Below the pieces are notes generated by a model, which did no database searches, was not told the origin of the DNA, and saw only the letters and a list, made by a program, of their open reading frames with translations. A program made the translations under genes and the position numbers. From Bradyrhizobiaceae bacterium (GTDB lineage: Bacteria; Pseudomonadota; Alphaproteobacteria; Rhizobiales; Xanthobacteraceae), in assembly GCA_020853885.1 (NCBI GenBank), contig JADYXZ010000020.1, forward strand, positions 1-64,000: DNA of 64,000 bases, in the 5' to 3' direction. Shown in pieces: positions 33,866 through 43,219 of the stretch; the first letter of the stretch is position 1, and each line of letters starts with the position of its first letter.

Positions 33866-34809
33866 GTGCGTGTCAATGAAACCGGGTGCAGGCCAACAGG
33901 CCTGACGGGATCAAAAAAGCGTCCTCCTTTCGGACCGAAAGGAGTTTGTTGCAATGCTTTGATGAATGCCTTTACCCGTCCTAATGAAACTCGTGATTTT
34001 GGTACGCGTGCGGTGATGTTGAAGGACGCAGGTATGTATCCTCGCATGCAAGGCACCAGCTTGCCGTTGTCGATATCTCCCTTTGTCGAAATCTCCGACA
34101 CCAGCACCAGGCCGTGACCGTATATGGCGAGCATGCGGATGGCATCTGCGTCGCTGACCGATAAGCGTGGAGCGATCTCCACATTGTAAACGTTTTGCTT
34201 CTTTGAAAAAATCCACATTTTCCCAGTTGAAATCAGATTTATGCAGTCATGCTCGCGCAGATCCGATGGATGAGAGGGCATTCCATGTTTCTTGATATAG
34301 GAGGGAGAGGCAACCAGCACGCGCGGATAGTGGTAGAGCGGAATTTCTATGGTGTCCTGAAATGCGCTTGGCCACAAGCTCAGCGCCACATCGAAATTCT
34401 CCTCATTCGGGTTTACCGAGCGGTTAAGAAGAACGAGTTCGCCGGTGACGTTCCTGTTTGCTCTTAAGAAGTCTCCGAATACACGACCGGCCCAGGTTCG
34501 ACCGAGCACCGTCGGCGACTTGATGCGCAGATGACCGGTGATGGACCGGTCAATTCCGGGTTTCGTCTGCACCAGGCGATCGTGGCCTTTTATAAGTGCC
34601 TTCATCTCGAGAATGAGCGACGCGCCGCTGTCGATCAACTGTAGCTTCCGAGTGCTGCGCTCGAACAACTTGCGCTTAACTTCATGCTCAAGCTGGTTCA
34701 CTCGTTTCGTTATCACCGAAGGGGCAACGTTGAGACGTCGTGCCGCTGCCGAAAAGCTGCCGAGTTCAACGGTGGAAAGGAACGCACGTATATTCGTCAG
34801 CGTATCCAT
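33862..34809 (-). CDS. LysR-family transcriptional regulator with an IS-derived tail
   Basis: The 315-residue protein has the winged helix MDTLTNIRAFLSTVELGSFS, AAARRLNVAPSVITKRVNQL, EHEVKRKLFERSTRKLQLID and an effector domain with TGHLRIKSPTVLGRTWAGRV and IRMLAIYGHGLVLVSEISTK. It is of the CrgA-like group (single-protein regulators with 'RLNVAPSxITxRVxxLE'). The last about 20 residues (FFDPVRPVGLHPVSLTRT) and the stop codon lie in the IS3 end, so the original C-terminus was probably altered by the insertion. It is divergent from the transport cassette starting at 34906 and is its likely regulator. Confidence 0.87.
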   Translation of the reverse strand: MDTLTNIRAFLSTVELGSFSAAARRLNVAPSVITKRVNQLEHEVKRKLFERSTRKLQLIDSGASLILEMKALIKGHDRLVQTKPGIDRSITGHLRIKSPTVLGRTWAGRVFGDFLRANRNVTGELVLLNRSVNPNEENFDVALSLWPSAFQDTIEIPLYHYPRVLVASPSYIKKHGMPSHPSDLREHDCINLISTGKMWIFSKKQNVYNVEIAPRLSVSDADAIRMLAIYGHGLVLVSEISTKGDIDNGKLVPCMRGYIPASFNITARVPKSRVSLGRVKAFIKALQQTPFGPKGGRFFDPVRPVGLHPVSLTRT

Positions 34810-34905
34810 GGTCTTTCTCGATTCCAGCTAAATTGCTTAGCGCATAATGCCGCTTGAAGCTGTTTGTGCCTAGCTGGCAATCTTTAATTCAAAGGGAGAA
34901 ACGCC

Positions 34906-35913
34906 ATGTCGATAATCGGGCATTTCGTTCGTGCATCCGCGATAGCGGGATGCGTGATGGTGAGCAGCGCGCCTGCGGTTGCCGATAATTGGGATAATGT
35001 AATCGCGGCGGCGAAAAAGGAAGGTACCGTAACGGTTTACACGACCGGGCTTGCGGCCGAATTTCACAAGCTGATCGCGGCTTCCTTCACCAAGAAGTAC
35101 GGGATCCCGGTAAATCTGCTGGATCTTCGGGCCAGCGAAATTCGCGAGCGCGTTCGCATCGAGCAATCGACCGGAAATCAGATCGGGGACATGATTCAGC
35201 TGAGCCCTTCCACTCTCGGCGAAATGAGAAAAGAGAGAACAATCGACACGCTCCCGCCCATTCCGAATGAGCGCAATTTTCTTCCCGGATTTTCCCGCAC
35301 TGAGATTTCAATTCCAAGCCACGGCTACGGATTTGGCATTCTGATCAATACGAACCTCGTTAAGCCAGGAGACAGGCCGAAAAGCTGGCGAGATCTTTTA
35401 GACCCCAAATGGCAAGGCAAAATCCTGTCCGATGATTTCCGGGCAGCTGGCGGCGGCCAGGTTTTCTTTGAAGTGATGTACGACGCTTTCGGCGAGACGT
35501 TCCACAGAGAGCTTGCGAAGCAGAAGCTGGTTTTCAGCCGTGAGCTCGGCAGCAGCAAGCGCCGTGTCGCAATGGGCGAATATCCGCTTAGAATCCCGCA
35601 GCACCTGGTGACTTTCCATTCGCTGAAGGGTTTGCCGGTGGAGTTCATCGAACCGTCAGAAGGACTCGTTTTCATTCAGTTCAACTCAAGTATTCTGCAA
35701 AATGCCCGACATCCGAATGCAGCGAGGTTGCTGATCAACCACTATCTCGAAGTGGAGTCGCAGCAGATTATCGAGGAATATTCGCTGATGAAGACGATCG
35801 ATACGGGTGGTGGTGACGCTAGTAAGGGCAAGTCGGTATTCAAGGTTTTTGGAACGACGAAGCCCGGATATCTCGATGAGATGCTGAAGCTAGCGAAAGA
35901 AATCTATAAATAA
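34906..35913 (+). CDS. ABC transporter substrate-binding protein (iron/thiamine/polyamine superfamily)
   Basis: The ATG follows aaagggaga. The protein has a signal peptide (MSIIGHFVRASAIAGCVMVS, cut near SAPAVA) and begins NWDNVIAAAKKEGTVTVYTT, the standard opening of FbpA-like binding proteins. Later landmarks are GYGFGILINTNLVKPGDRPK and SWRDLLDPKWQGKILSDDF, typical of the class. The Tyr pair that holds ferric ion in FbpA is not evident, so iron is not the obvious cargo. It is the first gene of a four-gene cassette with an FAD oxidoreductase, suggesting uptake of an organic substrate. Confidence 0.9.
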   Translation: MSIIGHFVRASAIAGCVMVSSAPAVADNWDNVIAAAKKEGTVTVYTTGLAAEFHKLIAASFTKKYGIPVNLLDLRASEIRERVRIEQSTGNQIGDMIQLSPSTLGEMRKERTIDTLPPIPNERNFLPGFSRTEISIPSHGYGFGILINTNLVKPGDRPKSWRDLLDPKWQGKILSDDFRAAGGGQVFFEVMYDAFGETFHRELAKQKLVFSRELGSSKRRVAMGEYPLRIPQHLVTFHSLKGLPVEFIEPSEGLVFIQFNSSILQNARHPNAARLLINHYLEVESQQIIEEYSLMKTIDTGGGDASKGKSVFKVFGTTKPGYLDEMLKLAKEIYK

Positions 35914-35981
35914 TCCACGGCGTCTGGTCAGGAAGCATAGCCCGTAAGGACTTCATCCTTCGGGGGGCAGTCAGCGAGAAC

Positions 35982-37625
35982 GTGATGAACGCAGAAGGCA
36001 AGGAGTATCGAGCGGACGTTCTGATCGTCGGAGGTGGATTGGGTGGTGTCGCCGCAGCTTTGACCGCGGCGGATATGGGCGCCAGCGTGATTATCGTGGA
36101 GGAAATGGCGTGGCTGGGCGGCCAGCTGACCGCGCAGGGCGTTCCGCTCGATGAGTACCCGTGGAACGAAACCCTGGTTTTCTCGCGCACCTATGCGGAT
36201 TTTCGCGCGCGGATACGCCAGTTTTATCGCGACAACTATCCGCTCACCGCTCAAGCGCGGAGCAATCCTTTGCTCAATCCAGGCATGGGAAACGTATCCA
36301 CCCTGGCACACGAGCCGCGAGTTTCTGTTCAGGTCATCGAAGCCTTGCTGGCGCCCTATCGCGGTTCCGGGCGTATCAACGTATTTCGTCGCTGCAAGCT
36401 AATCTCGGCCGAATCGTTGAACGACCGCATCACGGGCGTATCGGTCCGGCATTTGCCGGATAGAAAAGTGCTTTCGTTCTCGGCTCACACGGTGATCGAT
36501 GCGTCGGAAACCGGGGAGTTGCTGCATGTCGCAAATGTCGAACACGTCCTCGGTGCGGAATCGCAGAATGAGACCGGCGAGCCTCATGCCTTGCCGGGCG
36601 ATCCCGATCCGTTAAATCAGCCGGCCATAACGTGGACTTTTGCAGCCGATTACCGTCCCAGCGAGGATCATGTCATTGCCAAGCCGGCCAGCTATGATCG
36701 CTGGCTCGCGGAAATTCCGGCGCACTGGCCGGGGCCACGCTTCTCCTTCACCATACCGGATCACGTAACCCACGAGCCGCGCTCCCGGCCGCTGTTCGCC
36801 GGAGATTCTGATGAGGAGTACTTATTCGACCTCTGGCACGCGCGGCGCATTGCCTATCGTAAGAATTTTGCCGATGGCGCCTACCAGAGCGACATAACAT
36901 TGGCGTGTTGGCCTCAGAACGAATATTGGAACAAGCCGGTGCTCGGCGTTTCGCCGGAGGAAACGCAAACCGCCTTCCGCGAGGCGCGCGAACTTAGCCT
37001 TTCCTTCGTTTATTGGCTGCAAACTGAAGCTCCGCGTCACGACGGAAAGGGATACGGATACCCCGGACTAAGGCTTCGCGGCGACGTGCTGGGAACCACG
37101 GACGGATTGGCGATGCAGGCCTATTACCGCACTGCCTATCGCCTTAAATCCGAATTCACGCTCCTGGAACAGCATATTTCCGTCGATGCCCGCTCTGGTT
37201 TTGGCAAAGCGGAAGAGTTCTTCGATACGGTCGGCATTGTCGCGTACCGGATCGACATCCACCACAGCACCCGCGGGGACAATACGGTCGATATCGATAC
37301 ATATCCCTTCCAGATACCGTTGGGATCATTGCTTCCCGTTCGCGTGGATAATTTGCTGGCTGCGTCCAAGAATATCGGTGCGACGCGGGTTACCAGCTCC
37401 GCTTGCCGAGTGCACCCGGCGGAGTGGAGCACCGGCGAGGCGTGCGGGGCATTGGCCGTATTCGCGCAGCGCCGCTCCGTCCCGCCGCGTGAGGTTCGGC
37501 GTAATCGAGAGTTGCTTTCGGAATTTCAGTCTCTGCTTGCATCAAGGAAGATTATGTTGAAGTGGCCGCCCTTTGGGCCGCTGACGGCCATGGCAAGGAT
37601 TGGTTACCGCCCCCCGCCCAAGTGA
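35982..37625 (+). CDS. FAD-dependent oxidoreductase (FAD_oxidored / xanthan-lyase-associated type)
   Basis: The 547-residue protein opens with a dinucleotide-binding fold, ADVLIVGGGLGGVAAALTAA, then DMGASVIIVEEMAWLGGQLT (the GG(Q/M)xT motif that follows the FAD strand in this family). VIDASETGELLHVANVEHVL forms the second FAD contact and NLLAASKNIGATRVTSSACR, VHPAEWSTGEACGALAVFA the C-terminal FAD loop. There is no signal peptide, so it acts in the cytoplasm. Members oxidise sugars, polyols or organic acids; the substrate cannot be named. It lies 68 bp after the binding-protein gene and should act on what the transporter brings in. Confidence 0.88.
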   Translation: MMNAEGKEYRADVLIVGGGLGGVAAALTAADMGASVIIVEEMAWLGGQLTAQGVPLDEYPWNETLVFSRTYADFRARIRQFYRDNYPLTAQARSNPLLNPGMGNVSTLAHEPRVSVQVIEALLAPYRGSGRINVFRRCKLISAESLNDRITGVSVRHLPDRKVLSFSAHTVIDASETGELLHVANVEHVLGAESQNETGEPHALPGDPDPLNQPAITWTFAADYRPSEDHVIAKPASYDRWLAEIPAHWPGPRFSFTIPDHVTHEPRSRPLFAGDSDEEYLFDLWHARRIAYRKNFADGAYQSDITLACWPQNEYWNKPVLGVSPEETQTAFREARELSLSFVYWLQTEAPRHDGKGYGYPGLRLRGDVLGTTDGLAMQAYYRTAYRLKSEFTLLEQHISVDARSGFGKAEEFFDTVGIVAYRIDIHHSTRGDNTVDIDTYPFQIPLGSLLPVRVDNLLAASKNIGATRVTSSACRVHPAEWSTGEACGALAVFAQRRSVPPREVRRNRELLSEFQSLLASRKIMLKWPPFGPLTAMARIGYRPPPK

Positions 37626-37711
37626 CCAGTCCCTTGTGCGCCGGGCGGGAATAAAAGAAGCGTCCGCGCAGGTGGCTCTGCGGCCGAGATCTATTGGATC
37701 GAGTGCTGCCG

Positions 37712-39475
37712 ATGACGAAGGCAAACGGATATTCGCCCGACGCCCGCGAAGTTGATGCGGCGTTGCCCGAGAGCGCGCTCCGGCGCGCGCTGTCCGGGGG
37801 AGGCCTGATCCAGAACATCAGCCTTCTTGCGCTGATCATCGTGCTTGCCTTCTTGACGATCTATCCTCTCTTAATGCTGCTTTACGGCAGCTTTCATTCC
37901 GCGCCGCCAGGAATGCCGGGCGAGTTCAATCTTGATGGCTACCGTGCGATTTTCACGACGAGCAACTTTCTCGTCCTTCTCAATACGATCGGGATATCGC
38001 TGGCAAAGACCGTTCCTTCACTGGTGATCGCGGTGCTGCTGGCATGGATCATCGCCCGAACGGATACGCCCTTCCGTGGAGCGTTGGAAATCTTGATCAC
38101 GCTGCCGTTCTTTATTCCTCCGATCTTGACGGCGATGGCGTGGGGCATGCTCGGCAATCCGCAGGTCGGAGTCATCAACACCGTCTGGCGATGGATGACC
38201 GGCAGCGAAGGCGCGCTGATCAACGTATATTCCTATGGCGGAATTATTTGGCATATGTGCCAGTACTCGATCCCGTTTCTCTTCCTCTTTATCGTCGACG
38301 CGTTCCGGGCAATGGATCCTTCGCTCGAAGAATCGAGCCGCATGTGCGGCGCATCGCGCTGGGCGACGTTTCGCAAGATAACGCTCGTTCTGCTGCTTCC
38401 GGTTTTGACCAGCTCCTTTATCTTGAGTTTCATTCGCGGCGTTGAAAGCTTTGAATCGCCGCTGTTCTTCGGAACGCCCGCGGGAATCACAGTGATAACC
38501 ACCGAAATCTATGAATCGATCAATCATAGGGCGACGCCGGACTATCAGTATGCGACAGCGCTTTCTTTCGCAATTCTAGTATCGATGTTTCTGCTCGTCG
38601 TTTGGCAATGGGGCGTACTGCGCGGCAGGAGTTTTCAGACGGTCACGGGCAAAGGATTCCGGCCAAGCATCACCGAGTTGGGTCCTTGGCGATGGATTAC
38701 GTTCAGCTTCTGCATTCTGTTCTTCATGGTCACCGTGGTTCTTCCCGTCGGCCAGTTGCTCGCAGGTTCGTTCTTTCAGTTCTTCGGCTTCTATACGCTC
38801 GATATGCTGACTCTCGATCACTATCGCGCAGTGCTTGACAACGACGAATTTTGGCGCGCCTTGCGCAACACGACAATGCTCGGATTTGCCGGAGCAACGA
38901 CGACAATGCTCCTGGGCTCGGTCGTGGCCTACATTTCCGTGCGCACGAGATGGAGGGGGCGACTACTTGTTGACGTCATGGCGTGGTTGCCTTGGATGAT
39001 GCCGGGGATGGTGCTGGGTGTCGGCTTCCTCTGGGCGTTCGCGGTGCTGCCGGGGCCGATCCCGATCTATGGAACGATGTGGGCGCTTCTGATTGCCTAT
39101 ATTGCATTGGGAACGCCCGTCGCGAGCCGGGTTATGATGGGGTCATATCACCAGCTTTCGTATGACCTGGAAGAGTGCTCGCGGGTCCACGGTGGGAGCT
39201 GGCTGCAGACGATGTGGCGCGTTGTGGTTGCACTGGCATGGCCGTCCTTTGCCGTCGGCTGGATCCTGACCTTCTTCATGATCATACGCGAGCTTTCTGC
39301 TTCCATCTTGCTGTATTCTATCGGATCGGAAGTGTTGTCGGTCGTCGTGCTCAAATTGTGGACGGACGGCAAGGCGGAGCAGGTGAGCGTCATCGGTCTC
39401 ATGATGATGCTTCTTGTCATCCTGTTCCGCGGCATCCAACTCAAGATGATCAATAGCAGGATCAGCAAGCTGTGA
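37712..39475 (+). CDS. Fused two-domain ABC permease (FbpB/ThiP-type)
   Basis: The protein has about 587 residues and twelve predicted spans in two similar halves. Each half carries an EAA loop: EESSRMCGASRWATFRKITL and EECSRVHGGSWLQTMWRVVV. The first span is ISLLALIIVLAFLTIYPLLM. One chain therefore provides both channel halves. I prefer the ATG at 37712 (MTKANGYSPDAREVDAALPE) over the TTG at 37694 because it needs no rare start. It lies between the FAD oxidoreductase and the ATPase on one strand. Confidence 0.92.
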   Translation: MTKANGYSPDAREVDAALPESALRRALSGGGLIQNISLLALIIVLAFLTIYPLLMLLYGSFHSAPPGMPGEFNLDGYRAIFTTSNFLVLLNTIGISLAKTVPSLVIAVLLAWIIARTDTPFRGALEILITLPFFIPPILTAMAWGMLGNPQVGVINTVWRWMTGSEGALINVYSYGGIIWHMCQYSIPFLFLFIVDAFRAMDPSLEESSRMCGASRWATFRKITLVLLLPVLTSSFILSFIRGVESFESPLFFGTPAGITVITTEIYESINHRATPDYQYATALSFAILVSMFLLVVWQWGVLRGRSFQTVTGKGFRPSITELGPWRWITFSFCILFFMVTVVLPVGQLLAGSFFQFFGFYTLDMLTLDHYRAVLDNDEFWRALRNTTMLGFAGATTTMLLGSVVAYISVRTRWRGRLLVDVMAWLPWMMPGMVLGVGFLWAFAVLPGPIPIYGTMWALLIAYIALGTPVASRVMMGSYHQLSYDLEECSRVHGGSWLQTMWRVVVALAWPSFAVGWILTFFMIIRELSASILLYSIGSEVLSVVVLKLWTDGKAEQVSVIGLMMMLLVILFRGIQLKMINSRISKL

Positions 39476-39554
39476 CGGTCGTCGTTGCCGAGCGCATATC
39501 GCACATCGCTCGATTGCATCCCGGCAGCTCGATGCCGCGGGAAAGGTATTAGAG

Positions 39555-40647
39555 ATGGCATCCGTGCAATTGAAAAATGTATCGCGTATCTACGGCTCCG
39601 CCAAAGCAGTTGACGATCTGAGTCTGGAAATCAAGAGCGGAGAGTTCGTCACGCTGCTCGGTCCGTCGGGCTGCGGCAAGACGACGACTTTGCGGATGGT
39701 TGCGGGACTGGAGAAAAATACCGGCGGTCGTATCAACATCGGCGAAAACGTCGTTTCGGATGCAGACAAGGGGTATTTTGTTCCGTCCGAACGGCGCCGA
39801 TTGGGAATGGTGTTCCAGTCGTACGCGATCTGGCCCCATATGACCGTATTCGAGAATGTTGCATATCCGCTGCGTATTAGACGGCTGCCTTCTGCGGGGA
39901 TCCGCGAGCGTGTTGGTCGCGCATTGTGCCTCGTCGAGATGGAGTCATATGCCGAGCGGCCGTCTCCCGCACTCTCCGGTGGGCAGCAGCAGCGCGTTGC
40001 GATTGCGCGCTCGCTGGTGTTCGAGCCGGAAGTGCTCTTGCTGGACGAGCCGCTGTCCAATCTGGATGCAAGACTTCGCATCCAGATGGGCGACGAGTTT
40101 AGGCAGCTCCAGCAGCGCCTGAAAATTACCACGCTCTACGTCACGCATGATCAATCGGAGGCGATGGCGCTTTCGGACCGCGTCGTGGTTATGCAGGAAG
40201 GGAAGATTCTGCAGGCGGCGGCGCCCGAGGAGATTTATCATCGCCCGCTGAATCGCAAAGTCGCCGCGTTCTTCGGATCGCCGAATCTGCTGCCGGCGAA
40301 GGTGAAGAAATGCGTTTCAAGCGATACTCGGTTCATGTTATCGGTGGAGGGCGACGGCTGGGCGGGAGATTGCCAGGCCGCCGTTGCGAGGCCTGAAGGT
40401 TCGGCCGTGACGGTGATCATTCGGCCGGAAAATTTGAGGCTTGGAGAGCCGCAAGAGAAATTCCGGCGATCTGAGATGGGCCGGAAAAGTGGTCCAATCT
40501 ATTTTCCGCGGGCCTCAACGTTCCATTACAGTGAAGACCTCAGGACAGTCGCTCAACATGGAATTCCCTTCGGTGGAAGAAATTCGCATGGGCAATACGA
40601 TCAAAGTTTTCGCTCCAAAGTCGGCGGTGTGGGCGGTCGCCGATTGA
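39555..40647 (+). pseudogene. ABC transporter ATPase (FbpC/PotA-like) with a frameshift in its TOBE domain
   Basis: The nucleotide-binding domain is intact: LLGPSGCGKTTTLRMVAGL (Walker A), MVFQSYAIWPHMTVFENVAY (Q-loop), ALSGGQQQRVAIARSLVF (signature), VLLLDEPLSNLDARLR (Walker B) and TTLYVTHDQSEAMALSDRVV (H-loop). Near 40445-40475 the frame is lost. The first frame runs on as nonsense to 40682. The true C-terminus continues in a second frame as GDLRWAGKVVQSIFRGPQRS, LNMEFPSVEEIRMGNTIKVF and ends KSAVWAVAD at 40647, a normal TOBE end. The ATPase core would still be made, so the transporter may retain partial function. Confidence 0.85.
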
Positions 40648-41039
40648 TCGGCCATGCCACGCAGTCCGCTCGATTGTTTTGAGCAAAGAGCGAAGATGCC
40701 GTCGTCGACGTTTCTAGCTGACGTCGATCGCTGTGGACGCACAAGAAAAGTAAAGTAGAGGAACGCCTGAGGCCGCCGAAGACCAAGCACTGGGAAACAT
40801 TCTGGATCTCTCCCGGTCCCGGCGATCTTCGTCGATCCATAAAGCGACAACCCGATGTGGGTTCGACAACGTAGCGGGTAGGCGGATTGACGTGATTTCC
40901 GTCGTGAGCCTTTCTCAGAGTTCCTTGAAAGGATCGCGAGCTATTGAGTTTCATTGTTGGACGCCGCGGGTTCGGCAGGCGGCTTCAAAGTTAACTCGAT
41001 TACTATCAATGCTGTGGCCGAACTACTTTGCAGTTCAAT

Positions 41040-41240
41040 GAGCGGGGGGCAAGGTTAGACGTTTTCCAGATGCCTTCTTGGCCCATAACCTCTTGGAGGA
41101 ACTGGAATACCGTTACGTTCGCACAGCCTCCCAAAGCTGCGGCCCGACAGCCCAAATTCCTGTGCGAGCTTGTCCACTGGCTTGCTTCCAAACTAACTCG
41201 TAGAGTTCCTGTCGCGTAAATTTGGATCGCTTTTCGTTCA
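41040..41240 (-). pseudogene. Remnant of the helix-turn-helix family also seen at 44403
   Basis: Reading from 41240 on the minus strand gives MNEKRSKFTRQELYELVWKQ. Then, in a second frame, VDKLAQEFGLSGRSFGRLCE and RNGIPVPPRGY; then, after loss of one base, WAKKASGKR. The protein encoded at 44403 has the same order: LTRRELYGLVWSKPM, ASELGLSDVGLAKICDRHRV, PKPPRGYWAKLQAGKK. The fragment has two frameshifts and ends after about 65 residues. It is a decayed relative of that gene, 3.2 kb away in the opposite orientation. Confidence 0.75.
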
Positions 41241-41433
41241 TGGCGCATCAGCCATGCTGTGTGGGGCGGTCAGGAAACCGTACCCGGCATCAACGCAACT
41301 CAGCAATAAAGTCTGGAGATGTAAATGCGGCCGCGACGCTAGTATCTGCTCGTGCGCCTCATCGACAATATCTTGTCGCGCGTTGATATAACAGAATTCA
41401 AGCAAATAACTCTGCACTGCGCATGCATCGTCG

Positions 41434-41626
41434 CATCTGAGAACCGCACCAGGAACAAGGCGACTTGAGAAAATCAGCGCTTCCACGCCCGTGAGACCGG
41501 TGTCTACGCTCTCACAATTCAATTTTTTTATTAATTCTCATACTAACCCGCGGAAATGTCGCGTGAATTCGCGCGGCTCCTTGCCTCTCTATATTCCTCT
41601 GCAAAATCAATGACTTGCTGGCGGAG
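41434..41626 (+). repeat. Diverged repeat, copy 2 (partner at 7854-8046)
   Basis: It shares several ordered blocks with copy 1, among them gagaaccgcac, gcgac(t)tgagaaaatc without the bracketed change, cggaa(a/g)tgtcgcg and atcaatgactt. It leads straight into tggcggagggag, which copies the 3' end of the tRNA-Ser gene at 48434. The orientation is the same as copy 1. I infer an attachment-site flank left by integrative elements. Confidence 0.65.
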
Positions 41627-41630
41627 GGAG
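41619..41630 (+). other. Candidate attachment-site remnant matching the tRNA-Ser 3' end
   Basis: The 12 bases tggcggagggag are identical to 48434-48445, i.e. the encoded CCA, discriminator base and 3' acceptor strand of tRNA-Ser(GGA), in the same orientation. The similarity continues loosely (aggtacgcga versus tgggattcga). Integrases that use tRNA genes leave such a copy at the far end of the inserted DNA. The two copies enclose 41.6-48.4 kb. Confidence 0.5.
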
Positions 41631-41886
41631 AGGTACGCGACAAATCGAGTCTCCGTGGTACTGAGCCGTAGTCCAGCGGGCTGCGCCGTAGCCTACCGTT
41701 GAACCGGCGTCGGACTGGCCAAAGATGACACGGTCGGAGCCTCCGGCACGGGACTATCGCTGGGGTCAAGGGCCGAACTTGGTGGTTTCGGCCCTTAGAT
41801 CGGCCAATACATCGGCCAACTGTGGTGGCCTTTTGTTAATTTATATCGCATATTCAATATCTTCGATTCATTTAGAATCGGCCAAA

Positions 41887-43083
41887 ATGACCCAGATTCA
41901 ATCCGGTCACCGAATCGAGCCCGCTCGCCTGGACGAACCAGGAGAGGTCATTACCGATCTCGTCGCCGAGCTGTCGGCTTCTGCCGCGATACTTGGAAAG
42001 GCGCTTCACCCCCGCACCGCTGCCAACCTCGCGGCACTCGTGCGCATCATGAACGCCTACTACAGCAACCTGATTGAGGGCCACAACACGCGCCCGAAGG
42101 ACATCGAGCGTGCGCTTGCCGGCGAGTTCGACGCGGACAAAGAGCGGCGCAACTTGCAGCTCGAGGCCGCAGCGCATGTGCGCGTGCAGGCAGAGGTCGA
42201 CGCAATGGCAGCCGAGGGGCGGCTGTCCGAACCGGCGTCACCTGATTTCATCCAGTGGCTGCATCGCGAATTCTACCGAGACGCACCCGTGGAAATGCTT
42301 CGCATCCGCGGCGCTGGCCGTGAGCTCCTGATGGAGCCTGGCGCATGGCGTTCGCACCCTGATCATGATGTTGCGGTAGGACGCCATGCGCCGCCTTCGA
42401 GCGACCGCGTTCCCGACCTCATGCGCTACTTCGCTGAACGCTATTCTTTCGAACAGCTCGGCAAGGCAGGCCGTATCCTTGCGATGGCCGCGGCGCATCA
42501 CCGCCTGAACTATATTCATCCCTTCCCCGACGGAAATGGCCGCGTAAGCCGCTTGATGAGCCATTCCATGGCCCATGCCGCGGGCATCGGCGCGCATGGC
42601 CTATGGTCAATCTCTCGCGGACTTGCGCGCGGCCTGGAAAGCCGGGGCGAGTATAAGCGCATGATGGACCACGCAGACACGCCACGGCAGGGCGATCTGG
42701 ACGGCCGGGGAAATCTTTCGCAGCGTGCGCTCAGCGAGTTCGTTCTGTGGTTTCTGAAGGTTGCGCTCGATCAGGTGCAATTCATGACCGGCCTGTTCGA
42801 GCTCGGTACGCTCTCGCGCCGACTCCGCAACTTCGTCGATCGCAGCGACAAGCTCAAACCGGAGTCCGTCAACTTGCTGGAGGAAGCACTCGTTCGCGGC
42901 GAGTTCGAGCGCGGCGAAATTGCGCGCATCACGGCCTTGCCCGAACGCACTGCGCGCAGAGTGCTGAACGATCTGACATCCGCAGGACTGCTTGCATCCG
43001 ATACGCCCAAGGGTGCGGTATCGCTGCGCTTTCCTGCCGACGCGCTTGATATCCTTTTCCCGAGACTTTTCCCTGAGAGTTAA
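41887..43083 (+). CDS. Fic-family protein (class II, self-inhibited) with C-terminal winged helix
   Basis: I chose the ATG at 41887 ([20 protein letters not shown]). The 398-residue protein has the N-terminal inhibitory helix with the (S/T)xxxE(G/N) motif in [14 protein letters not shown] (Ser60, Glu64, Gly65), and the catalytic loop [13 protein letters not shown] (His211 to Arg219). The C-terminal about 80 residues form a winged helix ([40 protein letters not shown]). Fic enzymes transfer AMP from ATP to target hydroxyls; the Glu of the inhibitory helix keeps them silent. All key residues are present. It sits next to a toxin-antitoxin pair in an islet bounded by tRNA-Ser-like sequence. Confidence 0.93.
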   Translation: MTQIQSGHRIEPARLDEPGEVITDLVAELSASAAILGKALHPRTAANLAALVRIMNAYYSNLIEGHNTRPKDIERALAGEFDADKERRNLQLEAAAHVRVQAEVDAMAAEGRLSEPASPDFIQWLHREFYRDAPVEMLRIRGAGRELLMEPGAWRSHPDHDVAVGRHAPPSSDRVPDLMRYFAERYSFEQLGKAGRILAMAAAHHRLNYIHPFPDGNGRVSRLMSHSMAHAAGIGAHGLWSISRGLARGLESRGEYKRMMDHADTPRQGDLDGRGNLSQRALSEFVLWFLKVALDQVQFMTGLFELGTLSRRLRNFVDRSDKLKPESVNLLEEALVRGEFERGEIARITALPERTARRVLNDLTSAGLLASDTPKGAVSLRFPADALDILFPRLFPES

Positions 43084-43168
43084 AACCCGGCTTAAAAGGT
43101 CAATTTGGGTGCATTCATCGATACTTCTCATAGAGTTCGGGCCCGGAACCCGGGTAAACGATTTTTCT

Positions 43169-43208
43169 TTCCTTAGGAATTAAATTGCTATATTATTTCT
43201 AAAGAAAT
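43169..43208. promoter_or_regulatory. Candidate promoter-operator of the Xre-RES pair
   Basis: Two palindromes lie just upstream of the antitoxin: ttcct-t-aggaa (43169-43179) and atttct-aa-agaaat (43195-43208). Between them is a tatatt (43189-43194) that could be the -10 box. Antitoxins of this type bind palindromes over their own promoter. The second palindrome abuts the Shine-Dalgarno (ggagga), so binding there would block transcription or translation. Confidence 0.45.
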
Positions 43209-43219
43209 GGAGGATTTCT

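Larger units (their letters stand above)
40683..41886. other. Stretch without an intact gene, holding a pseudogene and repeat copy 2
   Basis: About 1.2 kb separate the frameshifted ATPase from the Fic gene. A broken helix-turn-helix-like gene lies at 41040-41240 and repeat copy 2 at 41434-41626, ending in a tRNA-Ser-like 3' end. The last 60 bases before the Fic ATG are strikingly AT-rich (tttgttaatttatatc) and are the likely Fic promoter. I see nothing else. Confidence 0.5.
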
